From an uncultured Desulfuromusa sp. (lineage in GTDB: Bacteria; Desulfobacterota; Desulfuromonadia; Desulfuromonadales; Geopsychrobacteraceae): a stretch of DNA of 64,000 nt. Positions within the stretch are counted from its first letter, which is position 1. Each line of letters begins with the position of its first letter. Location: contig NZ_OY776574.1 of assembly GCF_963675815.1 (NCBI RefSeq), positions 1,978,001-2,042,000 of the forward strand. Direction: 5' to 3'. Shown here in pieces: positions 50,625 through 60,336 of the stretch. The notes beneath the pieces are model-generated. The model ran no database searches, was not told the origin of the DNA, and was given only the letters and a program-made list of their open reading frames with translations. Position numbers and translations under genes: made by a program.

Positions 50625-52721
50625 ATGGAGGAAACATTGCCGGGGGGTATCGAAGGGACTTTAAATATATTTTCTGAGCAGGATGTCATGGACCTGCTTT
50701 GTATGCCTCAAGTATTAATTGATTTGATAGAGACTTGCCTGAGCGGTGGTGATCAACAGTCTCTGGCTGATATTATTCTTCAGGATGCGGCCTTGGCAGC
50801 AAGAATTATCCTTGCCGCCAGCAAGTCCGGATCGGAACCCCTTGATCCTCTTGAGCCCGTATCTTCAGCAGTTCAACGGCTTGGCGTTGCAATGATAACC
50901 GGTGTTGCTCTGCAATCAGCCCGACAAATTGTCCAGCATGACTTTACCCCTCAAGAATTATCTTTTCAGTATGGCCTGTGGTTTTCGTCCCGGGTTTCCG
51001 GAATCGTTGCACGTTGTCTGGCGCCTTCAGTTAATTATCCTTATATTGAAGAAGCTCAGCTGAGCGGATTACTACAAAACCTTGGCATTTACGCTCTGTT
51101 TATTAAAGAAGGTCGTGATTATATTGGTTTGGATGTTCATCCTTGGAGCAGTGCAATGCAATGCCATCTGGAGGAAGCTCATTACCAGATTGATCATCTC
51201 CAGATTGCAGATAAATTGATCGAGCCTTGGAAACTTGACTCTTTTTTAGTGGATACTATCCGTTTTCTGCATGCGGATCTTTCTCAAATTGAAGGGAATC
51301 ATCCGTTGCTCAAAATTGCTCGCATGACACAGCAATTTTGCCAGAGCCCTCAGCAATTGACGGCAGAAACGGAAGCCCTGGCAGAGCGTTTGTTTGGGTT
51401 TACCAAAAGTGAAATTGATTATCTCTTCGAATGGGCGGGGGGATTGTATCCCCGCTTTGGAGCCTTTTTACATAGCCCGGGAAAACTTCAAACGGAACTG
51501 TCCGCATCCCTTGATCGTCTGACGGAGCTGTCTTTTGTCCTTGCGGATCAGGAGGTGGCTCGTTCCCGCCTTGGTCTTGGCGAGAAACCGAAAGAACTCG
51601 TCCGGATCGCGCGACAACTGTATCTCGAAAATAGCCCGGCGAACGAGGCCATTTTCTTTTTATTGGACCAGCAGCATTTTCAACTGACTGGAATTCTGAG
51701 CGAGGGACAGGCCAGACTGATCGGCGAATTGAAGATTTCAATGGAGCCGAAATCTAGCCTGCCCGCTTTGGCGCTACATAGCGGAAAGACGACGAATTCT
51801 TTTCAGCCTATCCAGCCGTTGACAGTGAATGACCATGTGCTGATAAGGTTGTCCGAAGGGCAAGGGATCAGTTGCCACCCCTTTCTCTTGAATGGTCGTG
51901 CTCTGGGAGTTGTCGTGCTTGGTATTGATTCAACCCAGGATTTACAACGATTACAATCTTTGCAGATCAAAATGTTCGGTCAGGTTATCAGTGATGCTTT
52001 GATGAAGACATCTGTGGATGTTCAGGATTATGTGAATGAGGGAAGTAGTTTGTTGCGCCGAGTCAGCCATGAGGTTAAGAATCCATTGACAATCATTGGT
52101 AACTATAGTGAAGTTTTGCATCACTCACTGGTCAATAACAAAAATCAGGACCTGACCGAGGCCATTAAAAAAGAAGTTCGCAGGATTGACGAAATTCTGA
52201 ATTATTATCTGAATCGACAGGAAATTCCGGGGTTTCCTGAGCCCAGTATTGATCTCAACCAACTTATTCTGGACATAGGGGATGCTATGGATGACACGGT
52301 GTTGAAACCGCGTCAGGTTGAAATCAGATTTGATCTGCAAAAAGATCTGGAAGATGTGGCGACGAATCCGGTTCTGGTGAAGCAAATCCTGGTGAATCTT
52401 ATCAAGAACGCAGCCGAAGCTTCCAGCGCCAATGGTGTGGTGAAGCTTATGACCCGTCGCGGTTATTCATCGGATCACGGAAAACATGTTGAAATAATAA
52501 TTCAGGACAATGGCTCAGGAATTTCTCCTGAATTACAGGAAAAGCTTTTTCAACCGGTTATCAGCACCAAAGGGCCTTCTCATGCTGGGGTTGGTTTGAG
52601 TATTGTTAAGGGGATGGTGGACGATATCTGTGGTAGAATCAGTTGTCATAGCTCATTAGGCTCTGGAACAAGCTTCCACCTGCAGATTCCTTGCAGGGTT
52701 ATTTGTCCGGTTAAATCTTAG
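50625..52721 (+). CDS. HDOD-GAF-histidine kinase fusion
   Basis: A 698-residue cytoplasmic protein. The N-terminal 210 residues form an HDOD domain (IILQDAALAARIILAASKSG, AQLSGLLQNLGIYALF). A middle GAF-like region (about 310-460) follows. The C-terminal kinase has VSHEVKNPLTIIGNYSEVL, a LVNLIKNAAEA N-box, IQDNGSG and GVGLSIVKGM. Its stop lies nine bases before the GTG of the REC-PAS-GGDEF-EAL gene, so the two probably form a signalling pair. The ligand of GAF is unknown. Confidence 0.86.
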   Translation: MEETLPGGIEGTLNIFSEQDVMDLLCMPQVLIDLIETCLSGGDQQSLADIILQDAALAARIILAASKSGSEPLDPLEPVSSAVQRLGVAMITGVALQSARQIVQHDFTPQELSFQYGLWFSSRVSGIVARCLAPSVNYPYIEEAQLSGLLQNLGIYALFIKEGRDYIGLDVHPWSSAMQCHLEEAHYQIDHLQIADKLIEPWKLDSFLVDTIRFLHADLSQIEGNHPLLKIARMTQQFCQSPQQLTAETEALAERLFGFTKSEIDYLFEWAGGLYPRFGAFLHSPGKLQTELSASLDRLTELSFVLADQEVARSRLGLGEKPKELVRIARQLYLENSPANEAIFFLLDQQHFQLTGILSEGQARLIGELKISMEPKSSLPALALHSGKTTNSFQPIQPLTVNDHVLIRLSEGQGISCHPFLLNGRALGVVVLGIDSTQDLQRLQSLQIKMFGQVISDALMKTSVDVQDYVNEGSSLLRRVSHEVKNPLTIIGNYSEVLHHSLVNNKNQDLTEAIKKEVRRIDEILNYYLNRQEIPGFPEPSIDLNQLILDIGDAMDDTVLKPRQVEIRFDLQKDLEDVATNPVLVKQILVNLIKNAAEASSANGVVKLMTRRGYSSDHGKHVEIIIQDNGSGISPELQEKLFQPVISTKGPSHAGVGLSIVKGMVDDICGRISCHSSLGSGTSFHLQIPCRVICPVKS

Positions 52722-52729
52722 GGGTTTTT

Positions 52730-54916
52730 GTGCAAAGTAAAAAACTTGAAAATACGTTAAATGCTGAGAAAGTCGAGCAATCACAGATCCTGATTGTTGA
52801 TGATCAGCTGTCTTTACTTCTGAGCTTACAAGCTTTGTTGCGAATTAATGGTTATCAGGTTGAATTGGCGAGAACAGGCAGCGAGGCGATCACAAAGTTA
52901 CAGGATAATAAATACGAGCTGTTGCTCCTTGATTTGCAAATGCCCGGTATTGATGGGCTCGAGGTTCTTGAATTTGTACGGGAAGCAAAGTTGGACCTTG
53001 AAACGATCGTCGTCAGTGGTGATACCTCTTTTCCTTCGATCAAGGAATCTATGCGGCTTGGTGCCTATGATTTTATTCGTAAACCCTACAATCCGGAAGA
53101 GTTGCTGGAAACGGTCAGGCGGGGAGTCGAACATTATCATCGCGAGAGAGAATCTCTGACAGCCAGCCAATCATTGAGTGAATCGGAACAGTTCCATCGC
53201 TATATTGTGAACAGCTCTCCTGATTTTATTTACATGCTTGATACCGAGGGCGTCTTCACTTATGTCAACGATATGGTCGAAGATCTGCTTGGGTATAAGC
53301 GGAATGAATTACTCGGCAAGCACTTCTCTTCTATCATTCATCCTCATAATGCTGCTGAATGCCATCATTTTTTCAGAGAACAACGTGCTGGGGACCGAGC
53401 CACTAGAAGTGCTGAGATGCGTCTTCTTGTCAATCAGTCAAGTGACCTTGTCAAATCTTTCGACAACTATGAGTTGATCATTGAATTAAATGCGACCGGG
53501 GTATATGAAAATGATGACACGGGGAAAAGGGTATTTATTGGCACTCTGGGAAGTGCCAGAGATATCTCTGCGCGTAAACGTTCAGAAGAGCATATCAGTT
53601 TTCAGGCCTATCATGATTTATTGACTCAGCTTCCCAATCGTATTTTATTTGATGACAGATTGAATCAGGCGCTTGCTCATGCAAGGCGAAACAGGCAGAA
53701 ATTCGCGATCCTGTTTATGGATCTGGATCGTTTTAAGCTCATTAACGATACTCTCGGGCATGCCATGGGGGACCTGGTTTTACAGCGGGTTTCCGAGCGG
53801 ATTCTTGACTATCTGCGGGCAGAAGATACCCTTGCCCGGTTTGGTGGTGATGAGTTCTGTCTGCTGTTGCCGGACATCCCCCATAAAGAGAGTGTTGCTT
53901 CAGTTGCAGAAAAAATACTCAAAGCGGTGCGTCAGCCTTTCAGTATTAACAATCATGAGCTCTACCTGAGTATGTGTGTCGGGATTGCAATCTATCCTGC
54001 AGCAGGGGAAACAGGTGAAACCTTGCTGCGGAGTGCTGATATGGCGATGTATCACGTGAAAGAAAACGGTAAAGATGGATACTGTTTCTATAGCGATAGC
54101 ATGAAGAGTGATTCTCATTTTCTGACGCCGGAACATGACTTGTCTTCCGCAATAGAAAAGAGACAATTCCAGGTATTTTTTCAGCCTAAAGTTGATCCGG
54201 GTAACCATGAAATTGTTGGGATGGAGGCTCTGTTGCGCTGGCAGCATCCTGAACGAGGTCTTCTTTACCCCGAAGATTTTCTTGCTGCCGCAGAGTCTTC
54301 AAAATTGATGGTGACTCTCGGAATCTGGGTTTTGCGTACTGTTTGTGAAGAGATGGTTCGCTGGCAACAACAAGGGATTCCTCCGGTTAAAGTATCGTTG
54401 AATGTTTCTCTTATTCAACTGAAAGAGGATGATTTTGCAGAACATTTCATTCAGATATTGCAGGAATTCAATCTTTCGTCCGCTTTGTTTACAATAGAAA
54501 TAACCGAACGGGGATTAAATAACGGAGAGACTGAAGTTGTAAAACAACTGCGAATATTAAGAGATTTTGGGGTGTCAGTAACGATAGACGATTTTGGCCG
54601 CGGTCATTCATCTCTCAGTTACCTGCAGAACTTACCTGTCAATACTCTAAAGATCGATCGATCTTTTGTCCGGGAAATTGAAGAAAATCCGGATCGAACC
54701 TGCATTGCAGATGGTATTGCAATGATGGCCAAGGGCCTAAAATTGAATGTGGTTGGTTCAGGAGTCGAAAACCTTTTCCAACTTGATTACTTACGAAATC
54801 TGGGTTGCCACGAAGTGCAAGGTTATCTCTACAGTGCAGCAATTTCAGCTCAAGAGGCCATGGCTTTGCTCCAGAATTGTCCGGCTGAAGGTCCTCACTT
54901 TACCCTGCCACATTAA
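52730..54916 (+). CDS. Response regulator with PAS, GGDEF and EAL domains
   Basis: A 728-residue protein starting at GTG with AGGGG upstream. REC has acidic pair DD24-25 and phospho-acceptor Asp68 (LLLLDLQMPGIDG). A PAS domain follows (about 155-280). GGDEF (about 290-455) has intact FGGDEF and an inhibitory site RAED five residues before. EAL (about 475-715) has MEALLRWQHP, SLNVS, ITER, IDDFGRGHSS, LKID and VQGYL, but the usual AEGVE motif reads GSGVE, so one conserved acid is missing. It should make, and perhaps weakly break down, c-di-GMP. Confidence 0.88.
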   Translation: MQSKKLENTLNAEKVEQSQILIVDDQLSLLLSLQALLRINGYQVELARTGSEAITKLQDNKYELLLLDLQMPGIDGLEVLEFVREAKLDLETIVVSGDTSFPSIKESMRLGAYDFIRKPYNPEELLETVRRGVEHYHRERESLTASQSLSESEQFHRYIVNSSPDFIYMLDTEGVFTYVNDMVEDLLGYKRNELLGKHFSSIIHPHNAAECHHFFREQRAGDRATRSAEMRLLVNQSSDLVKSFDNYELIIELNATGVYENDDTGKRVFIGTLGSARDISARKRSEEHISFQAYHDLLTQLPNRILFDDRLNQALAHARRNRQKFAILFMDLDRFKLINDTLGHAMGDLVLQRVSERILDYLRAEDTLARFGGDEFCLLLPDIPHKESVASVAEKILKAVRQPFSINNHELYLSMCVGIAIYPAAGETGETLLRSADMAMYHVKENGKDGYCFYSDSMKSDSHFLTPEHDLSSAIEKRQFQVFFQPKVDPGNHEIVGMEALLRWQHPERGLLYPEDFLAAAESSKLMVTLGIWVLRTVCEEMVRWQQQGIPPVKVSLNVSLIQLKEDDFAEHFIQILQEFNLSSALFTIEITERGLNNGETEVVKQLRILRDFGVSVTIDDFGRGHSSLSYLQNLPVNTLKIDRSFVREIEENPDRTCIADGIAMMAKGLKLNVVGSGVENLFQLDYLRNLGCHEVQGYLYSAAISAQEAMALLQNCPAEGPHFTLPH

Positions 54917-55020
54917 AATCAGCTCTTTTTAGAAAATAACAGACGAGAAGCTATCTCCTATGTTATGACAGTTTTTACAATCAGAATCTTACTCATTTCA
55001 TTGAAAACAGGAGTCGTCAC

Positions 55021-56223
55021 ATGCAGCAGAGTGAATATGTTGGCTTGGAAGATCAATATGGAGCCCATAATTATAAACCACTTGATGTTGTGCTAACGCG
55101 AGGTAAAGGGGTCTGGGTCTGGGACGTCGATGGCAATAAATATCTCGATTGCCTGGCTGCGTATTCAGCAGTCAACCAGGGCCACTGCCACCCTGAAATT
55201 ATGCAGGCAATGGTGAAGCAGGCTGAAAAGTTGACTTTGACGTCACGGGCTTTTCGCAATGATCAGTTGGGACCTTTTTATAAAGAACTTTGTGAGATGA
55301 CCAATTCACATAAGGTTCTGCCGATGAACAGCGGTGCTGAAGCTGTGGAGACAGCTATTAAAACAGTACGCAAGTGGGGATACACGGTGAAGGGGGTGCC
55401 AGAGGACAAGGCGGAAATCATTGTCTGTGATAATAATTTTCATGGTCGTACCATCAGTATTGTCAGCTTCAGTACTGATGATAATGCCCGCGCAGGGTTT
55501 GGTCCTTTTACGCCGGGATTTAAAAGTGTTCCCTTTGGTGATGCTGCTGCTTTTGAAGCGGCAATAACCGAAAATACGGTAGCTTTTCTGGTGGAACCCA
55601 TCCAGGGCGAAGCAGGAGTGATGATTCCACCTGAGGGTTACCTTAAAAAGGCCAGGGAGATTTGTGACCGCCACAACGTTATCCTGATTCTGGACGAAAT
55701 CCAGACCGGCTTGGGACGTACCGGAAAGTTATTGACCGAAGAATACGAAGGAATTGAGGCTGACTTGACCATTATTGGTAAAGCCCTCTCAGGAGGCTTT
55801 TATCCGGTGTCTGCTGTGTTATCAAATACTGAGGTTATGGATGTTCTCCAACCGGGTGAACATGGTAGCACCTTTGGTGGTAATCCGCTGGCGTGTGCAG
55901 TTTCTCGAGCGGCTCTGAAGGTCCTGTTTGAAGAAAAATTAATCGAAAATTCTTATGAGCAGGGGAAATATTTCCTGAATGAATTAAAAAAAATCTCGCA
56001 TCCTCACATCAAGGAGGTGCGTGGTCGTGGACTCATGCTTGCGATTGAATTCCATCCTGAAGTCGGTGGTGCGCGCGCCTACTGTTATAAGTTGAAAGAG
56101 CAGGGAGTTCTGGCGAAAGATACCCATGAGAACATCATCCGTTTTGCTCCTCCACTGGTCATCAAGCGCGAAGAAGTGGATCAGATTCTGAGTGCGATTC
56201 GTCAGGTTCTTTCTGCCTCCTGA
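55021..56223 (+). CDS. rocD: Ornithine--oxo-acid transaminase
   Basis: A 400-residue PLP enzyme. The PLP lysine is in TIIGKALSGGFYP, the aspartate in LILDEIQTGLGRTG, and NSGAEAVETAIK and EHGSTFGGNPL complete the class-III pattern. The start EYVGLEDQYGAHNYKPLDVVL and overall length fit ornithine aminotransferase rather than ArgD. It yields glutamate-5-semialdehyde from ornithine. The site CAGGAG precedes the ATG. Confidence 0.9.
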   Translation: MQQSEYVGLEDQYGAHNYKPLDVVLTRGKGVWVWDVDGNKYLDCLAAYSAVNQGHCHPEIMQAMVKQAEKLTLTSRAFRNDQLGPFYKELCEMTNSHKVLPMNSGAEAVETAIKTVRKWGYTVKGVPEDKAEIIVCDNNFHGRTISIVSFSTDDNARAGFGPFTPGFKSVPFGDAAAFEAAITENTVAFLVEPIQGEAGVMIPPEGYLKKAREICDRHNVILILDEIQTGLGRTGKLLTEEYEGIEADLTIIGKALSGGFYPVSAVLSNTEVMDVLQPGEHGSTFGGNPLACAVSRAALKVLFEEKLIENSYEQGKYFLNELKKISHPHIKEVRGRGLMLAIEFHPEVGGARAYCYKLKEQGVLAKDTHENIIRFAPPLVIKREEVDQILSAIRQVLSAS

Positions 56224-56271
56224 CGGTCGTTTTTACGGGAATACTGATTTTTGAAGCTCTATTTTATTTTT

Positions 56272-56311
56272 CTCAAACAGCCCTCAATCTATAGATCGGG
56301 GGCTGTTTGAG
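56272..56311 (+). terminator. Hairpin after rocD
   Basis: A perfect 12-base stem CTCAAACAGCCC/GGGCTGTTTGAG encloses a 16-base loop. No T run follows (TTGTGTCC), so it may act only partly or bind protein. Confidence 0.6.
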
Positions 56312-56356
56312 TTGTGTCCGGCGTGAAAGACAGAGAAAAATTCAAGGGTGCCTCTT

Positions 56357-57313
56357 ATGTATAAATATTTGTTTGGTCCAGTCCCTTCAAGGCGGCTGGG
56401 GATGTCTCTGGGGGTTGATTTAGTTCCCAAAAAGGTGTGTTCGCTTGATTGTGTTTATTGCGAAGTCGGCAAGACAACAAAGTTAACTCTCGAAAGACAA
56501 GAGTATGTGTCCTACGAACGAATCGTAGAAGAATTATCCAGCTACTTTAAGAATAATCCTGATCCTGATTATATTACTTTTTCCGGCTCAGGAGAGCCGA
56601 CATTGAATGTCCGGATCGGGGATGTGATTGCTTTTATTAAACAAATCAAGCCCCATATCCCTATCGCGGTTTTAACCAATGGGACGTTACTTTATGATCA
56701 GCAAGTTCGAACTGAGCTGATATCTGCTGATGTTGTTCTCCCTTCTCTGGATGCAGCGACAGAAGCGGTCTTTAAAAAAATAAATCGTCCACCCGAGACG
56801 CTGACATTGGAGCGGTATTTACAGGGATTGATAGAATTCAGAAAAGAATTTTCAGGAAAGATCTGGCTGGAAATCCTCATTCTCCCTAATTACAACGATA
56901 GTGAGGAAGAATTACTGGAGTTAAGAAAGATCATTCAACAGATTCGGCCAGACTCAGTGCAAATTAATACTTTGGACAGACCCGGAACGGAAACCGACAT
57001 TCATGGGGCGACCAAGGCCGAACTCCGCAGAGTTCTTGATCTCTTACAGCTGGATAATACGGAAATTATTGCTGCTGCTCCACAAAGAAAAAACATCAAA
57101 TCCTACCGTAGTGATGCAGAAACAGCGATTCTGGAAACGATTGCCAGAAGGCCTTGTACCCTTGAAGATCTGGTGCAGATTTTGGGCATGCATAGAAGTG
57201 AAATCAATAAATATCTTGATGTGTTAGACTCCGAAGGGAAGGTTGAAGCTATTCAGCAGGCGCGAGGGTTTTTTTATAAAAAGAATGAGAACTTTAATGA
57301 TTTAAGCGGATAG
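56357..57313 (+). CDS. Radical SAM protein, COG0731 type
   Basis: A 318-residue protein. The Fe-S cluster cysteines are in KVCSLDCVYCEVGKT, placed after the conserved FGPVPSRRLGMSLGVDLVP. TFSGSGEPTLN and an NTLDRPG segment belong to the wyosine-synthase-like COG0731 family; the C-terminus (about 245-310) is a winged helix (ILGMHRSEINKYLDVLDSEG). Substrate unknown. ATG 56357 has AAGGG eight bases before; a GTG at 56348 is possible. Confidence 0.82.
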   Translation: MYKYLFGPVPSRRLGMSLGVDLVPKKVCSLDCVYCEVGKTTKLTLERQEYVSYERIVEELSSYFKNNPDPDYITFSGSGEPTLNVRIGDVIAFIKQIKPHIPIAVLTNGTLLYDQQVRTELISADVVLPSLDAATEAVFKKINRPPETLTLERYLQGLIEFRKEFSGKIWLEILILPNYNDSEEELLELRKIIQQIRPDSVQINTLDRPGTETDIHGATKAELRRVLDLLQLDNTEIIAAAPQRKNIKSYRSDAETAILETIARRPCTLEDLVQILGMHRSEINKYLDVLDSEGKVEAIQQARGFFYKKNENFNDLSG

Positions 57314-57438
57314 CTTTGAAGACGCATAACCATTGTCGGAAAAATTGTGGTAGGATTGTCTGAAACCTGCATGAGTCAATAAGGCATTTTTTTATCATGA
57401 TATAAACAGCCACTGAATCTATCATTTTTCAGGAAACG

Positions 57439-58860
57439 ATGAGCAGAGAGATCAATATGGATGCATTGAGAACACATTTTGACACCATAGTTATCGGCAG
57501 TGGCCCTGGTGGTGAAGGGGCTTCGATCCAGCTGGCTAAGGCTGGTAAATCTGTGGCTGTTGTTGAAAAGAACTGTCAGGTCGGGGGTGGGTGCACCCAT
57601 TCCGGGACAATTCCGAGCAAAGCCTTAATCGAAATGGTCAGGCAGGCAACTGAAATTAGGAGTAGTCGCCTGTTTGATCGCGGATCTCAACATTTAAAGA
57701 TCACGTCTGCAGAACTTCTTGACGGTGTCATGGATGTGGTTGATCGCCAGGTTCGTGAACGTGAAGGGTTTTACGAGCGCAATGGCGTGAAGGTTATTGA
57801 GGGGCACGCTCGCTTTATTGATCCGCACAGTATTGAAATTTCCGATGGACTGGGTATTTCTCGTCTTTTTACCGCCGATCATTTTGTGATTGCGACAGGT
57901 TCTCATCCCTATCGTCCTGATGATATCGACTTCAACAATCCACGCATCGTTGATAGTGATACCGTTCTGCAAATAAGTCATCTGCCGACGACGGTTACCG
58001 TTTACGGTGCCGGCGTTATTGGTTGCGAATACGCCTCGGCATTTAAAGATATTGGCGTTAAGGTCAATCTGGTTAACACCCGAGAACGCCTGCTGGAGTT
58101 TCTGGACGAAGAGATCAGTAATGCCCTGAGCTATCATATGCGTGATGAAAAAGGGGTTCTGGTCCGCCAGAATGAAGAGTATGAACGGGTCGAAGTGAAC
58201 GCAGATGCTGTTGTGCTGCATCTGAAAACGGGCAAGATTATTAAATCTGAAATGTTGCTGTGGGCGAATGGGCGTAGCGGAAATTCAGCAGGAATGGGCC
58301 TTGAAGATATTGGTATTGAGGTCGACCATCGGGGCAATATTGCCGTGAATGAGGCCTATCAGTCGGTTGTTCCCCATATCTATGCTGTTGGCGACATTGT
58401 CGGTTTCCCGAATCTGGCGAGCGCGGCCTATGATCAAGGGCGTTTTGCAGGGACTCATATTGCTGAAGGGAACTGCGAAGAACGACTGGTTAAGGATATC
58501 CCTACGGGGATCTATACGTCGCCGGAAATCAGTTGTCTTGGTCGCACTGAGCAGGAGCTGACTGAACAGCGCGTCCCCTATGAAGTGGGCCACTCTTTTT
58601 TCCGCCATCTGGCTCGTGGTCAAATTACGAATCACAAGGTCGGCATGCTCAAACTGCTTTTTCACCGGGAAACCCTGGAAATTCTTGGTATCCATTGTTT
58701 TGGGCATAATGCGGCAGAGATTCTTCACATCGGGCAGGCAATCATGTCTCAACCGAAGCCGTATAATAACGTCAAATATTTTATCAATACGACTTTCAAC
58801 TACCCGACGATGGCCGAAGCTTATCGTGTTGCAGCTCTGAATGGATACAACCGTCTTTAA
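57439..58860 (+). CDS. sthA: Soluble pyridine nucleotide transhydrogenase
   Basis: A 473-residue flavoprotein with FAD-binding IVIGSGPGGEGASIQLAKAG, the sequence VGGGCTHSGTIPSKAL typical of SthA, NAD(P)-binding VYGAGVIGCEYAS and AVGDIVGFPNLASAA. It has only one of the two redox cysteines of dihydrolipoamide dehydrogenase, as expected. It equilibrates NADH and NADPH in the cytoplasm. AGGAAACG precedes the ATG. Confidence 0.94.
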   Translation: MSREINMDALRTHFDTIVIGSGPGGEGASIQLAKAGKSVAVVEKNCQVGGGCTHSGTIPSKALIEMVRQATEIRSSRLFDRGSQHLKITSAELLDGVMDVVDRQVREREGFYERNGVKVIEGHARFIDPHSIEISDGLGISRLFTADHFVIATGSHPYRPDDIDFNNPRIVDSDTVLQISHLPTTVTVYGAGVIGCEYASAFKDIGVKVNLVNTRERLLEFLDEEISNALSYHMRDEKGVLVRQNEEYERVEVNADAVVLHLKTGKIIKSEMLLWANGRSGNSAGMGLEDIGIEVDHRGNIAVNEAYQSVVPHIYAVGDIVGFPNLASAAYDQGRFAGTHIAEGNCEERLVKDIPTGIYTSPEISCLGRTEQELTEQRVPYEVGHSFFRHLARGQITNHKVGMLKLLFHRETLEILGIHCFGHNAAEILHIGQAIMSQPKPYNNVKYFINTTFNYPTMAEAYRVAALNGYNRL

Positions 58861-58926
58861 TCTGGGAAGAGGTTGGAAGAGAAGCTGTTCTCGTTGCTTG
58901 TGAAATGTATCCTTATGTCCTCAGTT

Positions 58927-60108
58927 CTAAACGCGGGTTTCGGCGCCTTTGCTGAAACGTGTCAGCAGAAGGGCCATCGGAATAGAACCGACTGCAAACA
59001 GAGTACAGATCTGATAGGTGAGCTCCAGGCCAATCGCGTCACCTAAAAACCCCAGGGCAAAAACCAGAACCGAACTCACCCCAAAATTTATAAACATGTA
59101 CATGCTGTTCATAAATGTCGGCATGTTTGAATTGGTATCTTGAATACTGGCCATGAGAACTGGACCTGAGGCAAAGAGAAACAAACCTAAAATGCTCAAC
59201 AGAATAATATTCTGTGTGAATATAAACAGCGCCATGGCTGTGACAGAACCAATGCTGGAGATCACCAGAGTATTTTTGCGTCCGATTCTATCGGAAATAT
59301 TCCCCGCACAGAATGTTCCGACAACACCAAAAAACTGCAGGACCGATAAGGATATACCGGCAAACCATAATGATGCTCCCTGGCCGGTTAAGTAGACCGG
59401 TAGATAAAGAGTCAGCGCACTTTTCATTGCCGCCTGAAAGCAAAGAAATCCGGCAATAACAGTGAGAAACGGCCAGTATTGATGAAGTAATTTGCGGGTA
59501 TCACCCTTCTCCTTGGTTTTTTGTGCGCTTCTGTTCACGTCAATATTTTTCAGCTTTATGTAAAGCACAAGAGAGGCGATGAGTCCAAGGGGGATCAGCC
59601 GGTATATCTCTTCAAGGCTCCAGACTGACACAGCTGAAATAACCAGCAATGGGCCGAGGGTTCTGGCGAGTTCACCACCGACCATGAAAAAACTCATTCC
59701 TAGTCCAACTTTGTTGCCGGAAGCTTCCTTAACGATGACCGGAGAGGGAACATGAAACAGGGCTGCGGAAATTCCAGCGACAAAAAGAAGGATGAATAAC
59801 ATCGTAAATGAATTGGCGAGACCTATGAGTCCCATGCTGATAGCCGTTATTGCGGGAGTCAGGATGACGAAATATTTGATCCCTGTTTTTTCGGCCAACA
59901 AGCCCATAAATGGATTGAACAGAGCTGGAATTCTGCGAATAATATCAAGAAAGGCGGTCATTGACAGAGACATGCCCAGTTTGTCAATCAACAGTGGCAA
60001 CAGCGGTGCCAGAAAGGCAGAAAATGTGTCGTGGGCAAGGTGGGCCAAGGATAAAACAATAACTTCCGGTTTTTTAAATTCTGTATTGGGTTTCACTGTT
60101 TCTTCCAT
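58927..60108 (-). CDS. MFS transporter, fosmidomycin-resistance-like
   Basis: A 393-residue protein with 12 membrane segments. The N-terminal LSLAHLAHDTFSAFLAPLLP is typical of Fsr-type efflux carriers, with MFS loop motifs GLLAEKTG and GNISDRIGRKNTL. It is a single gene, divergent from the GGDEF sensor. Substrate unknown. Confidence 0.87.
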   Translation of the reverse strand: MEETVKPNTEFKKPEVIVLSLAHLAHDTFSAFLAPLLPLLIDKLGMSLSMTAFLDIIRRIPALFNPFMGLLAEKTGIKYFVILTPAITAISMGLIGLANSFTMLFILLFVAGISAALFHVPSPVIVKEASGNKVGLGMSFFMVGGELARTLGPLLVISAVSVWSLEEIYRLIPLGLIASLVLYIKLKNIDVNRSAQKTKEKGDTRKLLHQYWPFLTVIAGFLCFQAAMKSALTLYLPVYLTGQGASLWFAGISLSVLQFFGVVGTFCAGNISDRIGRKNTLVISSIGSVTAMALFIFTQNIILLSILGLFLFASGPVLMASIQDTNSNMPTFMNSMYMFINFGVSSVLVFALGFLGDAIGLELTYQICTLFAVGSIPMALLLTRFSKGAETRV

Positions 60109-60336
60109 TCGGCAGTCATTCAGGAGTGGGGTTATTTGGCAGCGCTATATATACATTTTTGCTGTGGCATAAAGCAATCGCGTTTCATTATTTATTGGGA
60201 TGTCATGTGGTGATATTCATTCAGAACTGCGACGTTCATGTTGATCAACTGACTATTTGTAAACCTGTGATATGTGGTAAAGTACCTCTGTCATTTGGCA
60301 TTTTTATGGTTGGACCAGCCCGTACCGGAAAAAACG

